This document shows positions 24,166-32,606 of a DNA stretch of 64,000 bases, piece after piece; position 1 is the stretch's first letter, and the number at the start of each line of letters is the position of its first letter. Origin of the DNA: Hyphomicrobium nitrativorans NL23 (GTDB lineage Bacteria > Pseudomonadota > Alphaproteobacteria > Rhizobiales > Hyphomicrobiaceae). Under the pieces are notes generated by a model. It saw only the letters and a program-made list of their open reading frames with translations. It did not search any database and was not told where the DNA came from. A program made the translations under genes and the position numbers. The stretch is taken from contig NC_022997.1 of assembly GCF_000503895.1 (NCBI RefSeq), positions 2,607,821 to 2,671,820 on the forward strand, written 5' to 3'.

Positions 24166-24690
24166 CTACTTCTTCTTGACGTCGACCTTGAAAGAAATCT
24201 CCGCCTTCTTGCGCTCGGTGCCTGCGCGCGTGATCGTGGCGCCGCACTTGTAGCTCTGAGCGAAGCCGTCGAGCTTGCAGGAGCGCGTATCGACGGTGAA
24301 GTCGAGATCGCGTTTGTTCGGCAGGCGGTTGATGTCGATCGGATCGTCGACCGAGACGTCTTTGTCGATCAGCTCCAGCTTGACCTTGTGTACGCCGGGT
24401 TTGACCTCTTTGGACAGCTTCCAGTCGGGCTTTACCTCGGCTTTGTCGCTGATCACGGCCGTCTGCTGGCTTGCCCCGTCGATGGTGACGCGTGCGAAGA
24501 AGTCACCGGCCGACAGTTCGTCCGCACGGTCGAGCGCCTTGAAGCGCGTCACGGTTACGGTGATCTCGTGCTTCGCGGCCTGGGCACCGGCTTCCGTCGG
24601 CTGAAGCGCCGCGGCGGCCCATGCGATTGCTGCAAACCCAGCCCCCGCCGCACAAACGCGTGCGGCTCTTTCAAAACATGCTCTCAACAT
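24166..24690 (-). CDS. secreted C2-like domain hypothetical protein
   Basis: A 174-residue exported protein with an N-terminal signal (MLRACFERAARVCAAGAGFAAIAWAAAALQPTEAGAQA). The mature part is all-beta: HEITVTVTRFKALDRADELSAGDFFARVTIDGASQQTAVISDKAEVKPDWKLSKEVKPGVHKVKLELIDKD, which reads like a C2 domain with acidic loops (ALDRADEL, DKDVSVDDPID) that could bind calcium. Two Cys near the C-terminus may form a disulfide. Start ATG at 24690. Function unknown. Confidence 0.7.
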   Translation of the reverse strand: MLRACFERAARVCAAGAGFAAIAWAAAALQPTEAGAQAAKHEITVTVTRFKALDRADELSAGDFFARVTIDGASQQTAVISDKAEVKPDWKLSKEVKPGVHKVKLELIDKDVSVDDPIDINRLPNKRDLDFTVDTRSCKLDGFAQSYKCGATITRAGTERKKAEISFKVDVKKK

Positions 24691-25050
24691 ATGTCTCTCC
24701 CCAAGAAAGTCGTGTGACAGGACCCAACGGCGCTGCCTGGCCAGATCGCTCCGCCCGGCGGAAGCCCACGCGCGGCCCGCCCAGGCAAGCTAGCAGGAAA
24801 GAGAAACCCGCAAAGTGCCCTCCGTATTCATCCGAAGCCGGACGTTGCTCTTCAGTGACATGACGAATGCCGCCGCGGATGGCGCACGATGCCCGGTCCC
24901 GATCTCTTTGTCTGGCCGACCAAGCTGTTAGCCTCGTTTCCGCTCGCTCTGACAACCTCGCCGCGAAGTTTGCCCACGTTCGAAAAAAGACGGGGACACT
25001 GGGTCGTGCGGCTTGCGGACGCGCGCATCCGGCGCGCACGACCGGCCATC
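24691..25050. other. intergenic, no gene recognised
   Basis: A 360-base stretch upstream of the C2-like gene and downstream of the small secreted protein. No conserved open frame, tRNA or clear promoter was found; presumably it holds the promoter of the C2-like gene. Confidence 0.4.
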
Positions 25051-25356
25051 TTATTCACGGTTTTCCGGGCGCATGAGCTTCAGGCTGTCGAACGTTTTGG
25101 GCGCCGTTTCGATTTTGCAGGAGCGGTCGTCGGCGATGTCCGTGCAGGTTACGACGATGCCGTCCGGATAGGCGGACACGTTGCGGCAGAGCGCCTTGAA
25201 TCGCCGCGTGCTTTCCGTCGGCGGCGGCAGGCGTTCCAACTGGTCTACACCGCAGGAGGTATCGAGATAAAGGAGGCGGCGGATCATGTAGTCGTGTATT
25301 TCCGCGGACGCGCTGGCTGGTGCGGCAAGCCCCAGTACGACGGCCGCGAGCCGCAT
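25051..25356 (-). CDS. small secreted Cys-containing hypothetical protein
   Basis: About 101 residues: signal-like start MRLAAVVLGLAAPASASA, then EIHDYMIRRLLYLDTSCGVDQLERLPPPTESTRRFKALCRNVSAYPDGIVVTCTDIADDRSCKIETAPKTF. Four Cys are spaced for two disulfides. The ATG at 25356 has GGAAGGG very close (about 2 bases), while an in-frame ATG at 25407 lies inside the terminal arm of the neighbouring CTAG element and would add 17 basic residues. Start therefore uncertain. No family recognised. Confidence 0.6.
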   Translation of the reverse strand: MRLAAVVLGLAAPASASAEIHDYMIRRLLYLDTSCGVDQLERLPPPTESTRRFKALCRNVSAYPDGIVVTCTDIADDRSCKIETAPKTFDSLKLMRPENRE

Positions 25357-25390
25357 CCCTTCCGCTTTTGCGGGCCCACGCCGCCGTGCT

Positions 25391-25662
25391 CTAGGCTGCG
25401 TACTCATAAATGGATGGGCATTGACGCGAGGACTTTCGTGCTTCCGGCAGGAGCGAAAGCGCAGCAAACCTCGATGGTTTGCAAGCTTTCGCGACGAACC
25501 GGCAGTGCGAAAGGACCGCGCCCCTTCGGGGTGAGCCAAGACAAGCCAATGGCGGCGTCAAACCGCTTGCCCGATGCGTAGGCATCGCGCTGCGCGCTTT
25601 TCCTGGCCTTTGGCTTGTCTTGACTCATCAATGTCCCATCCATTTATGAGTACGCAGCCTAG
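25391..25662. repeat. CTAG-bounded structured element, copy E2 (272 bp)
   Basis: Perfect 28-bp terminal arms (25391-25418 and 25635-25662) begin CTAGGCTGCGTACTCATAAA. Inside are a 13-bp perfect helix (25537-25549 with 25610-25622), an 8-bp helix GCGAAAGC/GCTTTCGC (25453-25460 with 25485-25492) enclosing hairpin GCAAACC-TCGAT-GGTTTGC (25464-25482), and hairpin CGATGC-GTAG-GCATCG (25572-25587). It begins 11 bases from the SoxYZ-like gene end and lies 34 bases upstream of the small secreted gene. Short open frames in it look spurious. Confidence 0.88.
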
Positions 25663-25673
25663 CACTCAACGCC

Positions 25674-26489
25674 TCAGTGCTCCCCATTCGCGCGGAAGAC
25701 ACCGCCTTCCGTGTCGCGCGCGACGAGACGGAGGGTCGTGCGCTCGCGGCCGGCAAAGCTCAGGCGAAAGTGCGGATCCTCCGAGATGGCAATGCCGCTC
25801 TCGATGGACACGAGATCTTCGTCGCCGATCCGGACGTCGACATGCTCTACGAAATGCGCGGGCGCGAACGCGTTGGTGCGCGTGTCGATCTGCATGCCGG
25901 AGAAGTTCGGGTGGCGAATATTGATCACCAGCTCGCTCCAGGCCTCGCCACGCGTCGCGTCCTCGCCAACCCTGAACCTCGTCTTGCCGAGGCCGGCCAA
26001 TGCCTCGTCCATATCCTTGAGGGACGCGGACGTGCAGCCTCCGGCCGCGGCGACGAACTGGCTCGCCTCGTACAGGCGGCCATCGCCGGTTTCGAGAACG
26101 ACGCGGACGTTGCTCATGTTTTCAAGGCGAACCCGTGTCTCGATGGTGCGGTCACCGATGTCGCCGCCGGCGCGATACGACTGGCCGAAGCGGAACACCG
26201 CCGCAACCGGCGCCGGGTTCTCGTCGACGATCAGGGTGAGCGTCTGCGCTTTTGCGACGACATCGCCCGCGACAAACATGCGGATCGGAACAAGCGCGGC
26301 ATCGTCCGCCCGGCGTGGGGCGAACAGCTTCACCGCTTCGCCGCCGCTTTCGATCGCGCGTTCCTGATAGAGACCGGCGCGTATCCCGGCCCATGAGCTG
26401 TCGTCGGCTCGCGCGATATGAGCCGCCATCCCTGCGGAAACCAAAAGAAACGCTGCGAACGTACCGGCGCGGCCGACCACACTCTGCAT
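25674..26489 (-). CDS. quinoprotein dehydrogenase-associated SoxYZ-like carrier
   Basis: A 271-residue periplasmic protein with signal peptide (GRAGTFAAFLLVSAGMAAHIARADD). It has a SoxY-like half (APRRADDAALVPIRMFV...LTLIVDENPAPVAAVFRFG), the motif AAAGGCTSAS resembling the SoxY C-terminal GGC(G/T) arm, and a SoxZ-like half (INIRHPNFSGMQIDTRTNAFAPAHFVEHVDVRIGDEDLVSIESGIAISEDPHFRLSFAG). Fusions of this type occur beside PQQ alcohol dehydrogenases, where their role is unclear. ATG at 26489 follows GGAGGG. It is the last gene of the PQQ module. Confidence 0.9.
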   Translation of the reverse strand: MQSVVGRAGTFAAFLLVSAGMAAHIARADDSSWAGIRAGLYQERAIESGGEAVKLFAPRRADDAALVPIRMFVAGDVVAKAQTLTLIVDENPAPVAAVFRFGQSYRAGGDIGDRTIETRVRLENMSNVRVVLETGDGRLYEASQFVAAAGGCTSASLKDMDEALAGLGKTRFRVGEDATRGEAWSELVINIRHPNFSGMQIDTRTNAFAPAHFVEHVDVRIGDEDLVSIESGIAISEDPHFRLSFAGRERTTLRLVARDTEGGVFRANGEH

Positions 26490-26500
26490 AACACCCTCCC

Positions 26501-26929
26501 CTATTCGGACTGAGCGTCGATGTAGGTGCGGATGGCCCAGATGGCCTCCTGGCTCAAAAGCCCGTCGAACGGCGGCATCTTTACGCTGTCGCCCGTCTTC
26601 GCTCCGCCCAGGACACGCGACGTGAACCATGCGTCGTCCATTTCCGTCTCGCCGAGAAGGCGCAGGTCCGGCGCCATGCCGCCGGACTTGACGTCAAGGC
26701 CGTGGCAACGGGCGCAGTTGGAATTGTAGCCGCGGGCGCCGATCTCGATGGCACGATCGTGTTCGGGCCCCGCTTCGCGATACGGGTTGGTTACGCGCCA
26801 ATCGTCTCCCAGCGGCGTGAGGCCGGTGGTATCGACAGGCTGAGGGGCGCCGTCGCCATGCGCCAGCGCCTGATGGCCTGGCGCCGCGATCAAGCAGGCC
26901 ATGGCAAGGAAAAGAGCTCGTAACGTCAT
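26501..26929 (-). CDS. pedF: cytochrome c-550 (PedF-like)
   Basis: A 142-residue periplasmic c-type cytochrome. A signal peptide (MTLRALFLAMACLIAAPGHQALA) precedes one heme site, NCARCHG, with a distal Met candidate in KMPPF. The text GARGYNSNCARCHGLDVKSGGMAPDLR...DAWFTSRVLGGA matches the PedF/ExaB-like family that takes electrons from quinoprotein ethanol dehydrogenases. It lies 11 bases upstream of the SoxYZ-like start and is in one operon with the quinoprotein gene. Confidence 0.9.
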   Translation of the reverse strand: MTLRALFLAMACLIAAPGHQALAHGDGAPQPVDTTGLTPLGDDWRVTNPYREAGPEHDRAIEIGARGYNSNCARCHGLDVKSGGMAPDLRLLGETEMDDAWFTSRVLGGAKTGDSVKMPPFDGLLSQEAIWAIRTYIDAQSE

Positions 26930-26944
26930 TGGGCTTCCTCGTCG

Positions 26945-27394
26945 TCAATTGATGCGGGTTTCGTTGATCGGCTCAAGCCATATCCGCCAAGACTCGCTGC
27001 CGTTGATGTCGAGCACGTAGGTGCCGGGGCTCTCGATGCGGTAGGTGGCTTCTCCGCCGCCGCCGAGATGAAGATTTTGGAGAACCTCGCCGTCTGCGCT
27101 TTTGAGATAGAGGACGAAAATCGCGCCATCGCTCTGGAAGCGGAGGACGGCTGGACCGTCGATTTCGAACGGGTCGGTGACGCGGCCCAGGCGGCCGGAG
27201 AAGCGCGGCGCAGACAGGCGCACAACTTCACGGTCGTAGCAGGCAAGGCGTCCTGCATCGTCCGCGACGTTGCGGCAGGCGCGCAAAGCGTCGTGCGCTT
27301 CCGTCGCGGCACCCGCCTGCGTCGCGAGCAGCGACATCGTGAGGCCGAGCCCGAACGCCGAGAGCCGGCTTACGGTCGACGCCGTGCGTATCAT
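26945..27394 (-). CDS. small periplasmic beta-domain protein of the PQQ module
   Basis: A 149-residue exported protein with signal peptide (STVSRLSAFGLGLTMSLLATQAGA). The front part ALRACRNVADDAGRLACYDREVVRL is the 'C...D...RLACYD' motif found at the N-terminus of many secreted proteins. The rest is a beta domain (AVLRFQSDGAIFVLYLKSADGEVLQNL...YRIESPGTYVLDINGSESWRIWL). The start ATG at 27394 overlaps the stop of the pentapeptide gene (ATGA), so I reject longer forms. Function unknown; co-transcription ties it to alcohol oxidation. Confidence 0.75.
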   Translation of the reverse strand: MIRTASTVSRLSAFGLGLTMSLLATQAGAATEAHDALRACRNVADDAGRLACYDREVVRLSAPRFSGRLGRVTDPFEIDGPAVLRFQSDGAIFVLYLKSADGEVLQNLHLGGGGEATYRIESPGTYVLDINGSESWRIWLEPINETRIN

Positions 27395-28083
27395 CGCGCG
27401 GCCTGCGATGGCGTCGGGTGATCTTGCTCCCATGTCTTGGTGCCCCTCTGCCACGTGTGCGGGCAGCCCTCGCACCCTTCCATGTAGGCGTCCTGGAAGA
27501 TGGCGAAGCGGATTTTCGCGCCGTCAAAGACGGCATTGGACAGATCGGCCTCGTAGAATTTCGTTTCCATCACGTCGGTGTTGACGAACCGCGCGCGGCT
27601 GAAATTCGCCCCTTTCGCCATCGCCTTTTCCAGCGTTGCCGCGGTCAGATCGGCTTCGGATAGGTTCGCCTTCGCCATGCGCGTGAAGGAGAGGTCGGCG
27701 CCGCGCAGCGACGCCCGCATCAACTTCACTGTGCCCATGAACGCGGTCTTCAAGTTTGCGCCGTCGAGATTGGCGCTCGAAAGATCGGCGCCTTGCAGAT
27801 TGGCGTGCGTGAGATTGGCGCGCGCAAGGTTGGCGCCTTTCAAGCTCGCGCCTTCGAGGTTGGCTTGCCTGAGATCGACATGGCGTAGGTCGACGCCGTC
27901 GCAATTCGTCTTCGGCGCGATCGTGCAGCCGTTCTCGATCCAAGGATCGGGGCGTTCTTCCGTATTGTGGATGACGGGATAGTCGGTTGCGGCCGCTTCA
28001 AGCGTTCCGGCCGCCATCATCGATGCGACGGCCAGGACCGGCAGCACGAGGCCGGGAAGCAAACGTTTCGAATGCGCGAGCAT
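27391..28083 (-). CDS. pentapeptide repeat protein
   Basis: A 230-residue exported protein. After the signal (RLLPGLVLPVLAVASMMAAGTLEAAA) comes a run of A(D/N)LxX repeats: LRQANLEGASLKGANLARANLTHANLQGADLSSANLDGANL and further to ADLSNAVFDGAK, about 24 repeats predicted to form a right-handed quadrilateral helix. A Cys pair (MEGCEGCPH) sits near the end. The ATG at 28083 follows GGGAGAG. Pentapeptide proteins occur in ped-type alcohol dehydrogenase clusters of Pseudomonas too; the role there is not clear. Confidence 0.88.
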   Translation of the reverse strand: MLAHSKRLLPGLVLPVLAVASMMAAGTLEAAATDYPVIHNTEERPDPWIENGCTIAPKTNCDGVDLRHVDLRQANLEGASLKGANLARANLTHANLQGADLSSANLDGANLKTAFMGTVKLMRASLRGADLSFTRMAKANLSEADLTAATLEKAMAKGANFSRARFVNTDVMETKFYEADLSNAVFDGAKIRFAIFQDAYMEGCEGCPHTWQRGTKTWEQDHPTPSQAAR

Positions 28084-28127
28084 GATCTCTCCCAGAAGCA
28101 GGCAATGCCCCCTGACAAAAGCCAAAG

Positions 28128-28167
28128 GGGCAGCCGACTCAGGTTCGTGGGTCGAAGCCGGCTGCCC
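28128..28167 (-). terminator. attenuator-like hairpin after the quinoprotein gene
   Basis: Nine-base arms GGGCAGCCG (28128-28136) and CGGCTGCCC (28159-28167). On the minus strand the stem is followed by CTTTGGCTTTTG, only weakly T-rich. It separates the dehydrogenase gene from the accessory genes and may reduce their expression or protect the upstream mRNA. Confidence 0.45.
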
Positions 28168-28232
28168 AAGGTGCGCGAGCGGAATCTCTGGAGGAGAGGA
28201 AGGGAGCCGCTCGCGCTCTTGATTGCGAAAGA

Positions 28233-30140
28233 TCAGTCGTTCGCGGCCGTACGTTGCGGCACCTCGAACACCCAGAACGAACCGCCCTGGCTGACCTGCT
28301 TCGTCATGTCGGCCATGTCACCGCCCCAGAGCGGCACCGCACCGCCGTAGCCCGAGGCCAGACCGATGTACTGCTTGCCGTCCAGCTCCCAGGTGATGGG
28401 CTGCGAGACGACGCCCGAACCGGTCTGGAACTTCCAGAGTTCCTTGCCGTCCTTGGCATCGAACGCCTTCACGTAGCCGTCGCTGGTGCCGGTGAGAACG
28501 AAGCCGCCCTTGGTGACGAGCGTGCCGGCCCAAAGCGGCATCTCTTCCAGGTGCTCCCAGACGATCTTGCCGTTCGTGGGATCGACCGCGCGCAGCGCGC
28601 CGATGTGGGTATCGAACAGGCGCTTGATGCGGAAGCCCTGGCCAAGATATGCGGCACCCTTCTTGTAGGTGACGTTCTCGGTCCAATAGTCCTCGGTCCA
28701 GTCGTTGGCCGGGATATAGAACAGCTTCGTATCCTGGCTGTAAGCCATCGGCATCCAGTTCGTACCGCCGAGGAACGGCGGCGTGACCTGGATCACAGCA
28801 CCCTTGTCCTCACCCGCCGCCGGTGCGGGCGGACGCTGGCCTTCGACCTCGTTCGGACGGCCTGTTGCGATGTCCCAATCCGTGGCCCACGTGATGTCGC
28901 GGACGAACGGATAGATGCCGATCGCGGTGCCTTCCTGCTTGTGGATCTTGCCGTCGCGTGCCGCGAGCTTGTCGATGTCGGTGACATAGAAGAAGCCGTT
29001 GCGGTCGGCGTGAGCGCCAGCGCGGATGGTCTGGCCGTCTTTTTCCATGTCGAACAGCGTGATCGGGTTGTTGCCCGAGTAGTCCCACGCGTCGTTCGGC
29101 GTGTGCGAGAAGAAGCCGACCGGCTCGCCTGTCGACGGCTCGACATAGACCTGGCCCGACGTGAAGAGGCTGTCGTAGGGCTTCCAGTCGCCGTTCGGAC
29201 CCGAGCGATAGTGATGGTTCCACGGCGCGGGGTTTCCGGTGCCGATGACGATGGTGTTGGTCTTGACGTCGTAGGTGGCGCTCTGCCACGGCGCGCCGCC
29301 GCCCTGATGCCAGGCCTCGACCTTGGTGCCGTCTTCGTTGTTCGGCCACGACGGCGCGGCGGCATCGCCGACCGTTCCGACTTCCTCGCCGTTCAGCCGG
29401 CGCTTGTGACCCTCGACGAGCGGGAGCATCCAGATTTCCTTGCCGGTGTCCGGATCGCGCGCATAGAGGCGGCCGACGACGCCGAACTCGTCACCCGACG
29501 AGCCGTGGATAAGGAGCGTCTTCCCCGTCTTCTGGTCCTGGATGATGTTGGGGGCGCCCGTCATCGTGTAGCCGGCGGTATGGTCTTCGAACTTCTCGAA
29601 CCACACGACCTTGCCGGTCTTCCTGTCGAGCGCGACGATGCCAGCGTCCAGCGTGCCCATGTAGAACTTGTCGCCGTAGAGCGCGCCGCCACGATTGACG
29701 ACGTCGCAGCAGGGACGGATGTCGTCCGGCAGGCGGTGGGTGTAGCTCCACAGGCGCTTGCCCGTTTTCGCGTCGAGTGCAAACGCGCGCGAATAGGAGG
29801 CGGTGACGTAGATCACGCCGTCGTGGACGAGCGCCTGCGTCTCCTGTCCGCGCTGCTTCTCGTCACCGAACGAGAACGACCACGCGGGCTTCATCTGTGC
29901 GATATTCTCGGTGTTGATCTGATCGAGCGCGCTGTAGCGATGGTTGCGCACGCCCATGCCCCAGCTCACGACGTCGTTCGTCGTAGCTTCGTCGTTGACG
30001 ATGTCGTCCCAGGTCACGGCCTTGGTGCCGACCTCGTTGGCGACAGCCGTGAGGCTCGTGGAAAATGCGGCGATCGCGACGGTCGATGCGGCGGCAAAAA
30101 GCGTCGCGCGGACGCCCCAGCCGGGGTGTCTACGTTGCAT
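28233..30140 (-). CDS. PQQ-dependent alcohol dehydrogenase (ExaA/PedE type)
   Basis: A 635-residue periplasmic quinoprotein oxidising primary alcohols to aldehydes. The signal peptide ends near residue 35. The beta-propeller shows the adjacent Cys pair at 144-145 (RPCCDV) that stacks on PQQ, and the segments GGAPWQSATYD and GTGNPAPWNHHYRSGPN typical of ethanol dehydrogenases. The catalytic Asp is D353 in AWDYSGNN. Residue 355 is Ser, where lanthanide enzymes (XoxF, PedH) have Asp, so calcium is the predicted metal. ATG at 30140 follows GGGAGAAG. It heads the operon with pentapeptide, cytochrome and SoxYZ-like genes. Confidence 0.93.
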   Translation of the reverse strand: MQRRHPGWGVRATLFAAASTVAIAAFSTSLTAVANEVGTKAVTWDDIVNDEATTNDVVSWGMGVRNHRYSALDQINTENIAQMKPAWSFSFGDEKQRGQETQALVHDGVIYVTASYSRAFALDAKTGKRLWSYTHRLPDDIRPCCDVVNRGGALYGDKFYMGTLDAGIVALDRKTGKVVWFEKFEDHTAGYTMTGAPNIIQDQKTGKTLLIHGSSGDEFGVVGRLYARDPDTGKEIWMLPLVEGHKRRLNGEEVGTVGDAAAPSWPNNEDGTKVEAWHQGGGAPWQSATYDVKTNTIVIGTGNPAPWNHHYRSGPNGDWKPYDSLFTSGQVYVEPSTGEPVGFFSHTPNDAWDYSGNNPITLFDMEKDGQTIRAGAHADRNGFFYVTDIDKLAARDGKIHKQEGTAIGIYPFVRDITWATDWDIATGRPNEVEGQRPPAPAAGEDKGAVIQVTPPFLGGTNWMPMAYSQDTKLFYIPANDWTEDYWTENVTYKKGAAYLGQGFRIKRLFDTHIGALRAVDPTNGKIVWEHLEEMPLWAGTLVTKGGFVLTGTSDGYVKAFDAKDGKELWKFQTGSGVVSQPITWELDGKQYIGLASGYGGAVPLWGGDMADMTKQVSQGGSFWVFEVPQRTAAND

Positions 30141-30221
30141 GGCGTCTTCTCCCAAATACGGTTTTTATCAGCGGCTTTCGCCACCTGGTCGGACACTCGA
30201 AATTTCGCGAACGACTGTCCA

Positions 30222-30281
30222 TTCGCCTTTTGGCGAAACAACTCCAATTTCATTGGCGATATAGACTAATGTCTATGGAGT
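30222..30281. promoter_or_regulatory. nested palindromes upstream of the quinoprotein gene
   Basis: Two perfect inverted repeats lie 80-140 bases before the quinoprotein start: TTCGCC-TTTT-GGCGAA (30222-30237) and ATAGAC-TAAT-GTCTAT (30261-30276). The second is enclosed by ACTCCA (30241-30246) and TGGAGT (30276-30281). They are good operator candidates for an alcohol-responsive regulator, which is not encoded in the window. The remaining part of 30141-30420 is AT-richer and has no gene. Confidence 0.5.
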
Positions 30282-30424
30282 TTTTTCTTATAACTCCCCG
30301 TGATGCCGAGATTTATTCCCGATTTATTTCAGATGATTTCTACGCAATCTCGTCCTCCTCCCGCGCGCGCTGCCGAAGCCCCCGGACGGGGCTCCGTGCC
30401 GGTGAAGCCGAGTGTCTTTCCAAC

Positions 30425-30488
30425 AAAAAAAGCCGCCCAGATTCGCTGGACGGCTCACAAAAAAAGAAGGGCCCGGTGAGGGCCCTTC
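30425..30488 (-). terminator. tandem intrinsic terminators
   Basis: Two stem-loops end the gene above them on the minus strand. The first has a perfect 9-bp stem GAAGGGCCC/GGGCCCTTC (30466-30488) followed by seven T on the minus strand (30459-30465). The second has a 10-base stem with one mismatch (30431-30440 with 30446-30455) followed by six T (30425-30430). Both are textbook rho-independent terminators. Confidence 0.88.
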
Positions 30489-30507
30489 CTGAATTCTCTT
30501 ACCTATC

Positions 30508-31719
30508 CTAGGCGGCTTCGGCGCGTAAGGCCGTCAGCTTCTTATCCTCCTCAAGGTCGAGATCGGATTTCAGTGCAATTCCAACGTATCTTACGCCGTC
30601 CTTTTTCTTAACTTTCTGAATTCCGAACTCGGCAATCTCACGTCCAAATGTTGGAAGTGCTAGAGGCTCCTTCTGACGTTCTTCACACCACACGCAGTAG
30701 GCTTCGTATAGGGATGTTGCAGAGACGGTATGTCCGTCCTGACTGTCGACACTCTCCTTGTAGAACCGCTGGACGTCCGTCTCGGGGACCAGCAGTTTCT
30801 GAGGCTGGGCAGGCAACGAACGATTGTCGTTGGCGCCAGAACGCGGCTTTCTGATTGCAACGACCTCTTCTTCAGGGGCCGCCACCGCTGCCGCAGCGGT
30901 GCTCGCCATCGGCGCCATCGCGGGCGCGGACGGGGCTTCACGATCGTACAGGCGCCACTGGCTGAACGCGACGTACATGCCAAAGATGGAACCCACTTCC
31001 AGGAGCAGCGCGATGAACATGGTCATCGCCATTTGGACCTGCTCGGTTTCAAAGCCTGTGATCTTCGCAAGCACCGTGGCCTGCGGATCGGCTTCCGTCA
31101 TGACCGTCATCTGATCGGTCTGCTCAAGCTTGCCTTGGATCTCCCGGATGCGGGATTCCAGCTCTTGAGCCTGCTGGCCGGATGCCATTTCGGCAGTCAG
31201 GCCATGGAAGGACTGGCAGAACGTGCGGCTCGCAGGCCGGGTCGCGTCTGTGCAGCCCTTGGTCGAAGTCCAGGCGCGCTGGCTCTTCATCGCTTCGATT
31301 TCGCCCTGTACCGTAGCTGCGGGGCGATGCTGAGGAATCCAGGACAGCTGGTCCTGGGCGCGCTTCAGGTCGGCCCGGTGATCTTGGTACACCTGCGCTT
31401 CGGCGGCGCGGTTACCGGCGGTATCGAACCGGTTCAGCGCGGCGTGGCCCAGCGACGAGGTCAGCGAATAGGCCGTGACGACGACGCCCAGAATGGCGGC
31501 GGCGGCGGCCTGAGACCACATTTTGCTTCGAATAGCGGCGAAAAGAAAAAACGGAATCAGTGCCTTGAGGCAGTCCGCTGCGGCGGACGCCGCACCATAG
31601 ATCTGTCCATCAAGCTCGGTTCGTCCGAGGCTGATGCCGAAACGCCAGTTCATCGTAGCCGATACGACAAGTAGTACGCCGGCTGCGAGAACACCCAACA
31701 CGCCTAGAGCATGTCTCAT
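30508..31719 (-). CDS. membrane protein with coiled coil and C-terminal primase-type winged helix
   Basis: A 403-residue protein. Hydrophobic segments are at about 3-25, 45-63, 68-92 and 225-252; a charged helical region (about 105-215, with EAQVYQDHRADLKRAQDQL and ELESRIREIQGKLEQ) lies between the third and fourth. After an Ala/Pro-rich linker the C-terminus (VQRFYKESVDSQDGHTVSATSLYEAYCVWCEERQKEPLALPTFGREIAEFGIQKVKKKDGVRYVGIAL) resembles the winged helix at the end of P4/D5-type phage primases ('LYEAY..WC......P.....FG..L...G......G.RY.GI.L'). ATG at 31719 follows GGAG. Similar membrane proteins occur in Bradyrhizobium-like bacteria. Function unknown; the domain fusion is striking. Confidence 0.75.
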   Translation of the reverse strand: MRHALGVLGVLAAGVLLVVSATMNWRFGISLGRTELDGQIYGAASAAADCLKALIPFFLFAAIRSKMWSQAAAAAILGVVVTAYSLTSSLGHAALNRFDTAGNRAAEAQVYQDHRADLKRAQDQLSWIPQHRPAATVQGEIEAMKSQRAWTSTKGCTDATRPASRTFCQSFHGLTAEMASGQQAQELESRIREIQGKLEQTDQMTVMTEADPQATVLAKITGFETEQVQMAMTMFIALLLEVGSIFGMYVAFSQWRLYDREAPSAPAMAPMASTAAAAVAAPEEEVVAIRKPRSGANDNRSLPAQPQKLLVPETDVQRFYKESVDSQDGHTVSATSLYEAYCVWCEERQKEPLALPTFGREIAEFGIQKVKKKDGVRYVGIALKSDLDLEEDKKLTALRAEAA

Positions 31720-32606
31720 TGCCCTCTCCTTTGAGTGGTCCGCGCCGCCCGAATGGCGGCCAGGAACGGACCCCAAGCAGTTTTTGGATCTGGAGGGAAA
31801 ACAGACCGGACAGCTCCGACGCCGGACAATGTTGCCGACTGGTAGCGCATCTTCCTCGCCTGTTGAGCTAGAACCACCCCCCAAGGCGGTTCATCAGGAT
31901 CGGTCGACGCCGCCCCCCGGCGGACAACCCGAAAGCTGAACCCGCGAACGCCGCGATCGTTTGTGCACAGGTGACACCGCCGCTCGATGCCAGTGTGCAA
32001 AACTTAAGCGTACGTCAGCGAACAACACGCAGAACACATCCCTCGGGCCATACGCTAGCGCGATTCGAGCTGAACGCATCCACCTTTCGTTAAGAGAATC
32101 AGTTCGCTAGGCTGGACGCCGAAAAACGCTCTGCCAAAGTGCATCCCGTGTGGCGCTTCTGCACACCCATCTCATCCACATGAGGAACGGCGTTTATGCA
32201 CTGCTTGTTCGCGGAATTGCGTGCAAAATCCACAGGCTATCCACGACTCACCCGCCGGCCTCTCTCCTCGTGTCTTCTGCGGGCTGCGGGGATCGATACG
32301 GCGGAACGCCTCCGTGGCAAGCGGATCGGCGTTCACGCAGCGCGTCCTGCGCGACACAGAGCAAGAGAAAGTCGAGGGTGCGGAGAGAGGCTTTCTTCTG
32401 GAGCCGACGTGGGACACGACGATTTACGTTAGCGACTTCGCCTTCGGCATGGTCCTCAGCACTAAGCTTTGTTAAACTTCCTCCCATCGGAGGGCTCCAG
32501 CCCCTGACGACGTCGGGCATCGAAAGGGTGGCATCGGAGTTCCGCAGGCGAGCGTTGTGGCCTCTCAGCAGACGTTGTTGGGCTTGCCTTGTTACGGAGT
32601 CGTGTC
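31720..32606. other. long intergenic region, no gene recognised
   Basis: About 890 bases between divergent genes. Several open frames of 60-200 codons exist on both strands, but none shows a conserved domain and codon use looks random. One plus-strand frame near 32285 reads GIDTAERLRGKRIGV, faintly like an ABC binding protein, with nothing to back it up. Probably promoters plus decayed sequence. Confidence 0.45.

Noticed and set aside
25404-25643. 79-codon minus-strand frame in element E2 (MDGTLMSQ...), similar to an 83-codon frame in E3 (54886-55137)
   Set aside because: The similarity follows from the DNA similarity of the repeats. The frame is not kept in E1, and the base changes preserve pairing rather than codons, so I regard it as non-coding.
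25674-30140. Possibility that the quinoprotein is a lanthanide-dependent XoxF
   Set aside because: The residue two after the catalytic Asp is Ser (WDYSG), not Asp, and the surrounding motifs are of the ethanol dehydrogenase type.
32196-32475. Frame reading GIDTAERLRGKRIGV, faintly like an ABC substrate-binding protein fragment
   Set aside because: The match is very short, neighbouring sequence in all frames is unlike the family, and chance is a sufficient explanation.
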